DNA from: Granulicella sp. WH15
Lineage (GTDB): Bacteria > Acidobacteriota > Terriglobia > Terriglobales > Acidobacteriaceae
Direction: 5' to 3'
DNA length: 64,000 nucleotides
Assembly: GCF_009914315.1 (NCBI RefSeq)
Contig: NZ_CP042596.1
Location: forward strand, 1,364,001-1,428,000
Shown: piece after piece, positions 8,220 through 16,376 of the stretch
Position numbering within the stretch: position 1 is the stretch's first letter
Layout of the letters: the number at the start of each line of letters is the position of its first letter
The notes under the pieces: model-generated
Database searches by the model: none
What the model was told of the DNA's origin: nothing
Seen by the model: only the letters and a program-made list of their open reading frames with translations
Position numbers and translations under genes: made by a program

Positions 8220-9395
8220 TTGAGCCGCACCGTACTATCTGATACAAAGAAGAGCTATCCACTGACTTCGGTGCGTTTCTTTGCCTCATTCCTGGTGCTG
8301 TTCCATCATTCGGTGGTGCTTCTGCCCGGCTTCGACAATCGGCGCGCTCATCATGCCCCGCCCCCGCACGACTTCCTCGGCATCCTTTCGTTTTCCTTTT
8401 CGATCTCCGTCAGCTTTTTTTTTCTGCTCTCTGGATACGTGCTGAGCTTTGTATACCTGCATACGGGGCAGGTCATCGACAAAGGAAAATTTTTCGCCGC
8501 CCGGTTCGCACGCCTTTACCCGCTCTACATCGTCATTCTGATACTCGACACGCCAAAGCTTTTCTTCACCGAACTACATCGGCATGGCGTGTCGATCGGC
8601 CTCACAAAGACGGCGGAAATCTTTGCTGCCAATGTACTGCTGCTGCATGCCTGGAATCCTCTTCGGCTTAACCAGATCAACCTTCCCAGTTGGTCTCTCT
8701 GCGGCGAAGTCTTCTTTTACCTGTGCTTCCCGCTCCTCGGCGTTTGGCTGTGGAAGTTGCACGGAAGACGGCTTTGGCTAATGATGCTGGTTGTGTATCT
8801 CGGGGGCCAGGCACTCTTCCTGACGGCACTACACCATCTCAATCCAATCACGGCATTCTGTTGGCCGGTGTTACATCTCTCCACATTCATGCTCGGGATA
8901 CTGCTTGCCCGCTGGCAGTCGCTGCAGCAAACGCGACAGGATAAGCCGACCGTGCGCGTGCTTTGGGCCAATACAGTACTTGCGCTATCGTTTGGCGGAC
9001 TGATTCTGAGCATATGGCTGTCCCCTTTTATGCACATCCCTGGACTTTATAACAATGGATTCCTGGCCCCCCTATTCGCCGGAATCATCTGGGGGCTCTC
9101 CGCGGTCTCCACGCCGTTGTCGCGATGGTTATGCGGAAAATGGCTGGTGGCGCTGGGCAATTCCAGCTACTCCCTCTACCTCATTCACATGTCGATCCTC
9201 GCCATTTTCCTGCATTTTCAGTGGACGGCCCTGTGGTCGTATCCGGTCTATCTTGCCCTCTGCATAGGCCTGGGTTTGTTGAGTTTCCATTACTTCGAAA
9301 CGCCGATCCGCTTGTCGCTGGTGGAATGGTTTCGCAGGCGTTCCGCAAAAGCGACAAGCCGGACCACGACCCTGCAGGCAGCCGATCTTCCGTAA
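8220..9395 (+). CDS. Acyltransferase family 3 membrane protein (OafA/YrhL-like)
   Basis: 391 residues, integral membrane. It opens with LTSVRFFASFLVLFHHSVVLLPG, the signature start of acyltransferase-3 proteins (conserved R and H in the first helix), and has about ten hydrophobic segments, with FAARFARLYPLYIVIL near residue 95 (the conserved R-x-x-R-x-x-P region) and NLPSWSLCGEVFFYLCFP near 158. These enzymes O-acetylate or succinylate surface sugars. The start is TTG 8220, the only candidate close enough to the family N-terminus. It follows the glycosyltransferase on the same strand and probably acts on the same or a related glycan. Confidence 0.85.
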   Translation: MSRTVLSDTKKSYPLTSVRFFASFLVLFHHSVVLLPGFDNRRAHHAPPPHDFLGILSFSFSISVSFFFLLSGYVLSFVYLHTGQVIDKGKFFAARFARLYPLYIVILILDTPKLFFTELHRHGVSIGLTKTAEIFAANVLLLHAWNPLRLNQINLPSWSLCGEVFFYLCFPLLGVWLWKLHGRRLWLMMLVVYLGGQALFLTALHHLNPITAFCWPVLHLSTFMLGILLARWQSLQQTRQDKPTVRVLWANTVLALSFGGLILSIWLSPFMHIPGLYNNGFLAPLFAGIIWGLSAVSTPLSRWLCGKWLVALGNSSYSLYLIHMSILAIFLHFQWTALWSYPVYLALCIGLGLLSFHYFETPIRLSLVEWFRRRSAKATSRTTTLQAADLP

Positions 9396-9499
9396 ATTCC
9401 GCGTGAGACATAGTTTCCCCTGTCCGAAGGCGTATCGAACGGTTCTCTCCGCTGTATCGCTACGGTACGATCATCGACAATCTAGAGCCAGAGTGGCTG

Positions 9500-9715
9500 T
9501 TGCGGTTCGGGCTTGAACTTCTGGGAGTAAGGGGTGTATCCAAGCAAGCCATCGCCAAACTGATCCGCCGGAATCGCTTATCGGCTCGTGAAATTGGCGG
9601 TTGTATGCTGGTGCGGCGCTCGGAGGAAGAGGCATTTGTTCCGATGCCAATCGGGCGGCCGCGCAAGAAAGCCGCGCTCAAAAAGCAAGCCGTTCCGAAG
9701 GAACAGACGGATTGA
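9500..9715 (+). CDS. Small excisionase-like DNA-binding protein
   Basis: 71 residues from TTG 9500. The frame is open further upstream and reads protein-like (IIDNLEPEWLL), so the true start may be earlier with a non-standard codon. GVSKQAIAKLIRRNRLSAREIGGCMLVRRSEEEAF is a MerR/excisionase-type winged helix: helix-turn-helix, then the G-G-x-x-x-V-x-R wing. A basic tail (GRPRKKAALKK) follows. Its position 0.3 kb before an integrase supports a recombination-directionality or element-regulator role. Confidence 0.6.
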   Translation: MRFGLELLGVRGVSKQAIAKLIRRNRLSAREIGGCMLVRRSEEEAFVPMPIGRPRKKAALKKQAVPKEQTD

Positions 9716-10033
9716 GTCGCCGGTAGAGGGGTAGCTTTCCGCTCAAAGAGAGTCCGGGAATCGCATCAGGTCTTTATGGTTGAGTCACGCTCATCAATTC
9801 AACTGCACACGTAGTGTTAGATCGTGAGATTTCTCTTCCCGGCATAAAGAGGTTGGCACTCCACAACTGAGGGGCTTGGCTAGAACTTGGATTGCCCGCA
9901 ACAAAAAAATCCCCGCCATGAAGGTGGGGAAACGCTGGAAGTTTCGGCTCAGTTCGCTGAATCTGTGGCTGGAAAACGAGTTAAACTCAGCTACACCCAA
10001 CCGTTCCGTGCTGACTGGACAGGAGCAGCGGTC
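9716..10033 (+). other. Gap before the integrase
   Basis: The integrase frame is open back to about 9887 but has no integrase-like residues before 10034. Nothing else was recognised; element-encoded promoter or arm sites may lie here. Confidence 0.3.
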
Positions 10034-11352
10034 TTGAAGTTCACACGGCAACGTTTTCAGCGAGGTACCCTGCGCAAGGTTGCGCGGGCCAACAATAAAT
10101 GGGCCTGGGAGTACCGTTACCAGGACCTTCTAATAGGTAAACGGCAATCTATGTTCCTGAGCACAGAAAAGTCCCCCACGCAGGTCGCGGTCGAGCGGCA
10201 TCTGGAGGTTTTCGTGCTCAAACTCAACTCCGAAAACCCGACCCTCGCCATCTTGGAGACGACGTTCGCCGCTATTCTGGATCGCTTCATCGAGGAGGAG
10301 CGTCTGCTTGAAATCAAGCAGCGGCGCCCCGGTGATCGGTGTGTGAGTGAAGGTGAACTAAGCTATTCGACGGTCGTTTCGTACCTGAGCGTCATCAAGC
10401 GTGTCCGGGAGAAGTGGGGAGCCCCCGCATCACCCGGATGAAGCCGCTCAGAGTACAGGACTGGCTGAAGAAGATGGATGCCGCACCGAAGACGAAGGGC
10501 CACGTCAAGGCCATCATGCATCGTTTGTATGAAAAGGCCATGCTGTGGGAGATCGTCGAGTGGCAGCGGAATCCGATGGAGTTAGTCGAGGTCAAGGGCA
10601 TCAGCAAGCGGCAGAAGAAGCCGACTGTGCTGACCGTCGAGCAGTACTACCTGATTCTCGATCTGCTGCCGCAACCTTACCGGACGATGGTGGTTGTGGC
10701 GCAGTGTGCCGGCCTCCGGGCGGAAGAGGTTCTGGCGCTCGAATGGCAGGACATCGACTTCGAGAGCCTGAGCATGAGGGTGGTCCGGGCAGTCGTTCAC
10801 GGCCGGGTCGAGACAGTGAAGACCGAATACTCGGAGGACGAGCTTCCGCTCGATCCCGGCTTTGCGGAGATCCTTCTGACCTGGAAACGCCAGTTGAGAG
10901 CGGAGCGCGAAGCGAAAAACGGTGTTTCAACCCCATTGGAGGGGTTGGACCTCGTCTTCCCAAGCACCGCCACCGGATGGCATTTCCATACCGGCCCGGC
11001 GCAGCAGGACTATATTCGTCCGGCTGGCTGCTGCCTTGTGGCGTGCCCCAGGTGCGGCGCAGGGGAGGGGATCTGGTGCATTCAGGATGGGCCTACGCCC
11101 AACGGCAGGCGGCTACCGCTCCATGAGGAGCGGTGGGAGGCTGCTGGAAAGTACGGCAGCGTGGGGTGGCATATCTTCCGCCACACCTACCGTTCCTGGC
11201 TGGACGACACGGGGGCGCCTGTCGGGGTGCAGCAGAAGCTGATGCGCCATGCCCAGGTCGCGACCACAATGAATGTCTACGGAAATGCCTTGATGGACGC
11301 CAAACGGGAGGCGAACAGCAAGGTCGTCAGAAAGGCACTTAGGAGTTCATAG
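10034..11352 (+). pseudogene. Tyrosine recombinase/integrase split by a frameshift, with a zinc-knuckle-like insertion
   Basis: Two overlapping frames make one integrase. The first (TTG 10034, GGAG seven bases upstream, to 10441) has the N-terminal arm- and core-binding parts (RQRFQRGTLRKVARANNKWAWEYRYQ). The second (about 10414-11352) has the catalytic domain with all key residues: R in CAGLRAEEVLALEW, K in VETVKTEYSEDELP, H-x-x-R in WHIFRHTYRS, H in LMRHAQVATT and Y in MNVYG. The shift is one base in the G/C-rich run GGGGAGCCCCC near 10415-10429, so it is a real mutation or a sequencing slip. Between the K and H-x-x-R boxes sits CPRCGAGEGIWC plus LHEERW, a C-x2-C-x7-C...H pattern like phage zinc-knuckle domains, not normal in integrases. 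A tRNA-Met fragment lies 100 bases downstream. Confidence 0.8.
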
Positions 11353-11450
11353 CCATGCAAAGAATCCTGCAAACGCACCAGAAACCCCCACGGCAAATTG
11401 TGAGTGCTGTTATTTGGGGTTATCTGGGGTTGGCCTATCGGCTAAATGGT

Positions 11451-11495
11451 TGCGGGGGTAGGATTTGAACCTACGACCTTTGGGTTATGAGCCCA
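11451..11495 (-). tRNA. 3' fragment of tRNA-Met (CAT), probable attachment-site scar
   Basis: On the minus strand this gives the anticodon stem-loop with CAT, the variable loop, a T-arm with GGTTCAAATCC and the acceptor 3' strand CCCCCGC, i.e. the last 45 bases of a tRNA-Met without the 5' half. Sequence above 11495 does not continue as a tRNA. Integrases commonly use the 3' half of tRNA genes, so this is a probable att core. Its 3' side faces the integrase at 10034-11352. The rest of the gap 11353-11664 holds short direct repeats (TTGGGGTTATCTGGGGTTGG near 11413, possible arm sites) and no gene. Confidence 0.75.
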
Positions 11496-11664
11496 CGTAT
11501 TTCAGGGGCGGTGGCGTGTAGATGTCTGGAACGTGGCTAATGCATAAGAATTAGCGGTTTTAAGACTATGGTGGAGTATCTCGATCTGATCTCCACGGCA
11601 AGCGGTAATGTCGAACAACAAGGGGAGTTCGCTTCCCGCACAAATCTTTGCTGGATGAGATCTG

Positions 11665-14600
11665 CTAGAACGCGAACTTAGCTGCCAGTTGAATCAACCG
11701 TGGGGAAGCTGCGCTAACGATGTGGCCGAAGTTTGCGGTGTCCTCTACCTGTCCGTTGACAGAGGATGGTCCATAGAACTGTGTATGGTTGAAGGCGTTG
11801 AAGCTCTCAAAGCGGAGGTCGAGGTCTTTGCTGTTGGAGAAACGAAGGCTCTTCTCAAGCGCAAGATCAAAGTTCTCGATGCCGGGGCCATAGAACATGC
11901 GACGCCTGGAGTTGCCAAGTCGCCCGATGGCTTCTTCTGGAAAGATTGCCGTGCTGAAGGCTGGCTTGCGGTTGTGGCCATTGGTGTTGATATGGAGCGG
12001 TCCCGGAAGCAGTTGAGGCGTGTCGAGCAGGTAGTTGTTTGCGCCATTGCCTAGCGTGCCGAGCAGCGAGTTGTCGGAGTTGTAGAAGAGCGTCACGGGA
12101 AATCCAGTGGCGAAGCGCGTTGTGCCGGAGAGGCTCCAGCCGCTCGTCAGAAGGACCGGGCCTCTGTGAGAAGGCGTGATGCGGTCGAAGGGGAGTGGAA
12201 GAGTATAGCCCCCAACGAAGTCATGCCTTAGGTCCCATGCGGAGATAGTGCGGCTCTGGCGTGCGTCGATGGGGTTTAGCTGTTCGCCGAGGTTCGAGCC
12301 CTGGTCGATTGATTTGGCGTAGGTATAGCTGAGCAACCACTGCGAGCCGTGGCGATGGTAACGCAGAGTTGCCTCCAGCGCGTTGTAGTTGGAGTTGGCG
12401 ATGGAGCGGTCCGCAGTGTTTTCACCATAGTTGGAGCCCTGGCCGACGCGCGTGCCTTGCACGGTCCGGCCAGTTGCGGTGGTGTAGGTGGCGTCTTCGC
12501 CGAAGGGGCCGCAGCCCACGGAGGCGAGGCTGAGGCAGAGCGCGGGGTCGCCTGGATTGGCGGAGATCAGCGCCAGCTCGCGATGTCCCTGGTTGCCCAC
12601 GTAACTGACGGTCAGCAGCGCTGCGCTGCCAAGCTGGCGCTGCACCGAGAGCATGTAGTTGTCGATGTAGGCGGGCCGGTTGCGGCGATCGAAGAATGGA
12701 TCTGCCGAGAGAGGCACGAAGTTAGACCAGTCGACCGCGTTATCCGGGTGGGATGCGGAGACGGAGTGCGAGGGGAAGGGAAAGGGGAAGCGCTGGCCGT
12801 TGTCGTAGCCGGTGGCGGCGGTGATGAAGGGGCTGGCCAGAAGCGGCGGACCGGGGCTGAGGTAGTTGTAGCCGAAGGGCGGAACGGAGTACATGATGCC
12901 CGCGGCAAGGCCCGGGAAGGCGGTGTAGAAGAGGCCGTAGCTGGCGCGAATGCTGCTTTGTCCTCTGTCGCCAAAGAGCCAACGGCCCAGCTTGCTCTCG
13001 AAGCCAGGAGTATAGGCCACGCCGAGCCGGGGAGCGAAGCTCTTGTAGTTCGTCGGCGCGATCGTACGCGGAATGCCGGGGTCTCCTGCGACGAGCAGAC
13101 CAGAGGGTGCGCCAGGATAGAGCGTCGACTGCGCACCTGCAACCCAGGTCTGAATCTGGTTATCCTTCTCCCACCAGGGCATGATGATATCCCAGCGCAG
13201 GCCCGCATTGACAGTGAGCGAGTTGGAGACGCGCCAGGTATCCTGCGCGTACAGACCCAGGTAGCGATTGCGCAGATAGAAGGGCTGGCCGGAGGATTGG
13301 GTGTAGTTGCTCGCCGTGCCCAGCAGGAAGTCGGCATAGGGAGAACCGGTCTCGGTGCCGTTGATGTTGAAGGTGCCGTTGAAGGTCGCGTTGGGCTGCT
13401 CGTTCACCTGGTCGAAATGGAACTGCGCACCGAGCTTGAAGGTGTGTGTGCGCACTGCGATGGAGATGCCGTCGCTCGCATAGAAGGTGTTGTTGACCTG
13501 GGTAAGGTTGGTGATGGGAACGCCCATGACGAAGGTGGGGAAGGTGATGTTCTCTACGCCTTCGAACTGCGGAGCCTGTACGTAGATGCCGTCGCTGCCG
13601 GTGGAGAAGCCCTGCGAGGCCACGCTGACGCCAAGACCGCCGTTCGGTTGGCCGATGACGTTAGCGTTGCGCAGGTAGCCGAGGTGTAGCTCGTTGACGA
13701 TGTCTGGCCCGATGACCTTGGTGTCGCCAAGCGAAAACAACTGCGCACGGCCGTAATAGAGCGCATCGAAGCCAGGAATGCTGGCCCCGGCCACGGAGCC
13801 GGGATAGGGATTGTCGAGTGCGTAGTCGTCGACGAAGTAGTAGGCGGAGAGCTGGCCCATGCCGTTGTTCGCGTCAATGCGGAGAGCGCCCTTATCATCG
13901 CGCACGGTCTGCGCATGGGTCGAGGTAGAGAACTGACTGGAGCCGGCGTTCGGTGACGGGATGTACTGAAGCAGGTGCTTCGCAGGCTCGGACCATGCAC
14001 CCTGCGGGATCGTCCCTTGAGGAAATACGTTGGCATACGGTTCGCCCGCAGTGACCGTGTAGCCTAGCTTCTGCGTGAGCAACCAGGCAAAGTACGGCCC
14101 ACTGACGCTGCCTGTGAGGCTTGCCGGATCGAAGGCGCCACCGCGCTCGGCCAGCGTCGGCACGGAGATGTTGCCAGTGGAGATGCCCTGCGTGGTACGT
14201 GTGCCTTGGTAGTCGGCAAAGAAGTAAGCATGGCCGCGCAGGATTGGTCCGCCGAGTGTGCCGCCGAACTGATTCTGCCTGAAGACCGACCGCGTTGGAT
14301 CGAAGTAGCCTCTGGCGTCGAGCGCGGTGTTGCGGAAGAACTCGAACGCGTTGCCGTGCCAGCGGTCGCTGCCGGACCGAGTGATGACGGTAACCATGCC
14401 GCCGTTGTAGTTGCCGTACTCGGGGTCGAAGTTGTTGGTGAGAACGCGGAACTGCTCGATGGAGTCTAGGTTAGGGATGATGGAGGTACCGCCATTCATG
14501 TGCTCCTGTACATCGATTCCATCGACCATAAAGCCGTTGGAGGACTCGCGCTGTCCGTCGATGGAGAGGTTGCCCGGATTGGCATCTCCAGAGGGAGAGA

Positions 14601-15231
14601 TGCTTCCCGTGACGCCGGCCATAATGACGGAGCTGGCAACCAGCGTGGAGATGGGAACAACGCCGGGTTGGATCGAAAGCAGGTCGGTATAACTGCGGCC
14701 ATTGAGAGGAAGCGCCGTCATCTGCGCTGCCGAGACGACCTCGCCCAGGTGAGTGGCTGTGGTTTCAACCTGCATGGTGCCATCGCCTGATACCGTGATG
14801 GCCTCGGCTTGTTGCCTAAGATGGAGGCCCACATCGATACGTAGAGCCGAGTCGCCGTCTACGGCAAGATGGAGTCGTCTCTCCGCTGCAAAACCGGGCG
14901 CTGTCACGGTAAGCGTGTATTGCCCCACGGGCAGGTTGGGAAAGATGTAACGCCCTTGAGTGCCGGTAAGTGTGCGGTAGGTTGTCTGCTGCGCATCGTT
15001 GACGAGGAGAATAATAGCCTGCCTGATTGCGGCTCCGGAAGGGTCTGCGACTGTCCCTGAGATGCTGCCGCCTGTAGCTGCGTGCGCGAAGAACGAAGCG
15101 GAGAGCAGCAAGAAGAGCGATAACACGATGCGTTGCGTAGAAATAAACACAACACGCCGAATAAACTTTGGGAAGTACACGAATAACCTCACAGAACGTA
15201 TGCCTGCTTCGTAGCATGTGTGCGGCGACAT
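11665..15231 (-). CDS. TonB-dependent receptor 1, Oar-type with carboxypeptidase-regulatory-like domain
   Basis: Up to 1188 residues. A hydrophobic signal segment (IVLSLFLLLSASFFAHA) is followed by a carboxypeptidase-regulatory-like beta-sandwich (GGSISGTVADPSGAAI...LPVGQYTLTVTAPGF), a plug domain (LPLNGRSYTDLLSIQPGV, SIDGQRESSNGFMVDGIDV) and a long beta-barrel ending in aromatic KFAF, normal for outer-membrane insertion. Such receptors import or bind large ligands at the cell surface. ATG 15231 has no ribosome-binding site and places the signal peptide unusually late (residues 29-51); GTG 15150 may be the real start. A Cys-rich mini-ORF ends 50 bases upstream. The ligand is unknown. Confidence 0.9.
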   Translation of the reverse strand: MSPHTCYEAGIRSVRLFVYFPKFIRRVVFISTQRIVLSLFLLLSASFFAHAATGGSISGTVADPSGAAIRQAIILLVNDAQQTTYRTLTGTQGRYIFPNLPVGQYTLTVTAPGFAAERRLHLAVDGDSALRIDVGLHLRQQAEAITVSGDGTMQVETTATHLGEVVSAAQMTALPLNGRSYTDLLSIQPGVVPISTLVASSVIMAGVTGSISPSGDANPGNLSIDGQRESSNGFMVDGIDVQEHMNGGTSIIPNLDSIEQFRVLTNNFDPEYGNYNGGMVTVITRSGSDRWHGNAFEFFRNTALDARGYFDPTRSVFRQNQFGGTLGGPILRGHAYFFADYQGTRTTQGISTGNISVPTLAERGGAFDPASLTGSVSGPYFAWLLTQKLGYTVTAGEPYANVFPQGTIPQGAWSEPAKHLLQYIPSPNAGSSQFSTSTHAQTVRDDKGALRIDANNGMGQLSAYYFVDDYALDNPYPGSVAGASIPGFDALYYGRAQLFSLGDTKVIGPDIVNELHLGYLRNANVIGQPNGGLGVSVASQGFSTGSDGIYVQAPQFEGVENITFPTFVMGVPITNLTQVNNTFYASDGISIAVRTHTFKLGAQFHFDQVNEQPNATFNGTFNINGTETGSPYADFLLGTASNYTQSSGQPFYLRNRYLGLYAQDTWRVSNSLTVNAGLRWDIIMPWWEKDNQIQTWVAGAQSTLYPGAPSGLLVAGDPGIPRTIAPTNYKSFAPRLGVAYTPGFESKLGRWLFGDRGQSSIRASYGLFYTAFPGLAAGIMYSVPPFGYNYLSPGPPLLASPFITAATGYDNGQRFPFPFPSHSVSASHPDNAVDWSNFVPLSADPFFDRRNRPAYIDNYMLSVQRQLGSAALLTVSYVGNQGHRELALISANPGDPALCLSLASVGCGPFGEDATYTTATGRTVQGTRVGQGSNYGENTADRSIANSNYNALEATLRYHRHGSQWLLSYTYAKSIDQGSNLGEQLNPIDARQSRTISAWDLRHDFVGGYTLPLPFDRITPSHRGPVLLTSGWSLSGTTRFATGFPVTLFYNSDNSLLGTLGNGANNYLLDTPQLLPGPLHINTNGHNRKPAFSTAIFPEEAIGRLGNSRRRMFYGPGIENFDLALEKSLRFSNSKDLDLRFESFNAFNHTQFYGPSSVNGQVEDTANFGHIVSAASPRLIQLAAKFAF

Positions 15232-15280
15232 TTGCAGAGCTGGCTAATGAATGTGGAGAACCGGTATGGGGCTGAGCGTT

Positions 15281-15340
15281 CTAGCGCAGGAAGGAGCAGC
15301 AGACACAACAGAACGATACCGACAAATAGTTCTTGCACAT
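15281..15340 (-). CDS. Cys-rich mini-ORF (CCVCC) upstream of TonB receptor 1
   Basis: A 19-codon frame, ATG 15340, ending SFCCVCCSFLR before TAG. No ribosome-binding site precedes the ATG. It resembles the two Cys-rich leader ORFs at 15553 and 21657 in size and in clustered Cys codons, and stands in the same place relative to a receptor gene. Unlike them it lacks a clean promoter and a terminator with a T-run; a TTGACT at 15384-15379 is 24 bases from the best -10-like hexamer. The frame is also open upstream to an ATG at 15469. Confidence 0.35.
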   Translation of the reverse strand: MCKNYLSVSFCCVCCSFLR

Positions 15341-15517
15341 AGAACGGACAACTACCGGCATCGCTGCAAAGCGGGCAGAGTCAACGTTCGAGATGGCATT
15401 TGTTCCGGTCATCCACGCAAGTATAACCTGACGTGTGCCCCATAAATTCAGCACAAGAGCGAGTAACAAAGATATGAGATATCAGAGAAACTATCTAAAA
15501 AACAGCAATTAATTCTC

Positions 15518-15546
15518 TTGACAAATAACCATAACCTCATTAGGTT
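15518..15546 (+). promoter_or_regulatory. Promoter of the Cys-leader and rhodanese unit
   Basis: Consensus TTGACA (15518-15523), 17-base spacer, TAGGTT (15541-15546). The predicted start point (about 15553) coincides with the ATG of the leader peptide, so the transcript should be leaderless. Confidence 0.65.
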
Positions 15547-15552
15547 AGGTCC

Positions 15553-15636
15553 ATGCCTATCCATCCACACACCAATTGTTGTTGCCATCTGAACAGCTAC
15601 CGTTCATGGCGACCGATGGTGTGTGCGACCTACTAG
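15553..15636 (+). CDS. Leaderless 27-residue Cys-rich leader peptide (CCC)
   Basis: ATG 15553 to TAG 15636. The peptide contains HTNCCCHLNS, with three consecutive Cys codons at positions 9-11, and one more Cys near the end (VCATY). The ATG lies six bases after the -10 hexamer, i.e. at the expected transcription start, with no room for a ribosome-binding site. An intrinsic terminator (15671-15708) follows, and the rhodanese-like gene starts at 15891. This is the arrangement of an amino-acid attenuator sensing charged tRNA-Cys; poly-Cys leaderless ORFs with this role are known from mycobacteria. Function here is inferred. Confidence 0.6.
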   Translation: MPIHPHTNCCCHLNSYRSWRPMVCATY

Positions 15637-15670
15637 CTTCTGCTGCGATCTTAGATTCGCAACAAAAGAA

Positions 15671-15708
15671 AGGCCCGCTTGCCCTATCTCTAGGAGCCGG
15701 GCCTTTTT
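15671..15708 (+). terminator. Intrinsic terminator/attenuator after the CCC leader
   Basis: Stem AGGCCCG (15671-15677) with CGGGCCT (15698-15704), then TTTTT. It is 34 bases after the leader-peptide stop and about 180 bases before the rhodanese-like start. A smaller hairpin TGCGA...TCGCA (about 15647-15664) lies between leader and terminator. Confidence 0.75.
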
Positions 15709-15890
15709 CCTGCGAAAAAGCTGGAAATTTCCCGAACTTACATCGGAACATGAGTGCTCGGTCCTAAGTGGCGCGTTGTGGCAGGTCTACGTTTGTTTCT
15801 TGTAGACACTCTGCCTGCGATAAGGTCCGACCTCTCTCGTGTGTAAGGCTCCTCTGGTTATTGTTTTCAACCCGGAGAGGAAAGAAGAAA

Positions 15891-16367
15891 ATGTTGAAAA
15901 AACTTGTAGTTATCGCCATGTTGTCTACAGTTGCTTTTGCGCAAGAAACGGCAAAGCCTGCGCAGGGAGCTAACACACCAGCCTCGACCCATGCAAAGAA
16001 GCTAACAAATGCCGAGTTCGACGCCTATCTCGCGCATCCAGAGAAAGTGCTGCTTCTGGATGTTCGCCGGCCTGACGAAGTGTCCACAATTGGAGGATTT
16101 CCCGTGTACTTGAGTATTCAGATCAAGGATCTGAAGGACCATCTCAAGGAGATTCCGAAGGACCGCGAGATTATTACCGTCTCCAACCACGCTGCCCGAG
16201 CGGCAGTGGCTGCCGACCTGTTGGATAACGCCGGCTTCAAGGTGCTCGGAGCAGTGGGAGCCGACACATACCAGCAGGAGGGGGGCAAACTCGCAGTGAA
16301 GATCCCCGTTCCTCCAGCTCGTCCTGCTGGCGAAACCGCACATACCGCCGATACGGCAGCTAAATAA
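15891..16367 (+). CDS. Secreted rhodanese-like protein with Ser in place of the catalytic Cys
   Basis: 158 residues from ATG 15891, with GGAGAGG ten bases upstream. The signal peptide is MLKKLVVIAMLSTVAFAQ. The rhodanese fold is recognisable from LTNAEFDAYLAHPEKVLLLDVRRPDEV, the LKDHLKEIPKDREIITVSNHAARAAVAADLL active-site region and GFKVLGAVGA. Rhodaneses transfer sulfane sulfur through a Cys in a C-x4-R loop; here that position is Ser (VSNHAARA), so classical sulfurtransferase activity is unlikely and a binding role is possible. It is the first gene after the Cys-leader attenuator and is followed within ten bases by glcG. Confidence 0.8.
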   Translation: MLKKLVVIAMLSTVAFAQETAKPAQGANTPASTHAKKLTNAEFDAYLAHPEKVLLLDVRRPDEVSTIGGFPVYLSIQIKDLKDHLKEIPKDREIITVSNHAARAAVAADLLDNAGFKVLGAVGADTYQQEGGKLAVKIPVPPARPAGETAHTADTAAK

Positions 16368-16376
16368 GAGAGAGCA

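Noticed and set aside
12349..13689. 446-codon open frame on the plus strand opposite TonB receptor 1
   Set aside because: It lies wholly antisense to the receptor, is Gly/Val/Ala-biased as expected from reading GC-rich coding DNA backwards, and shows no domain.
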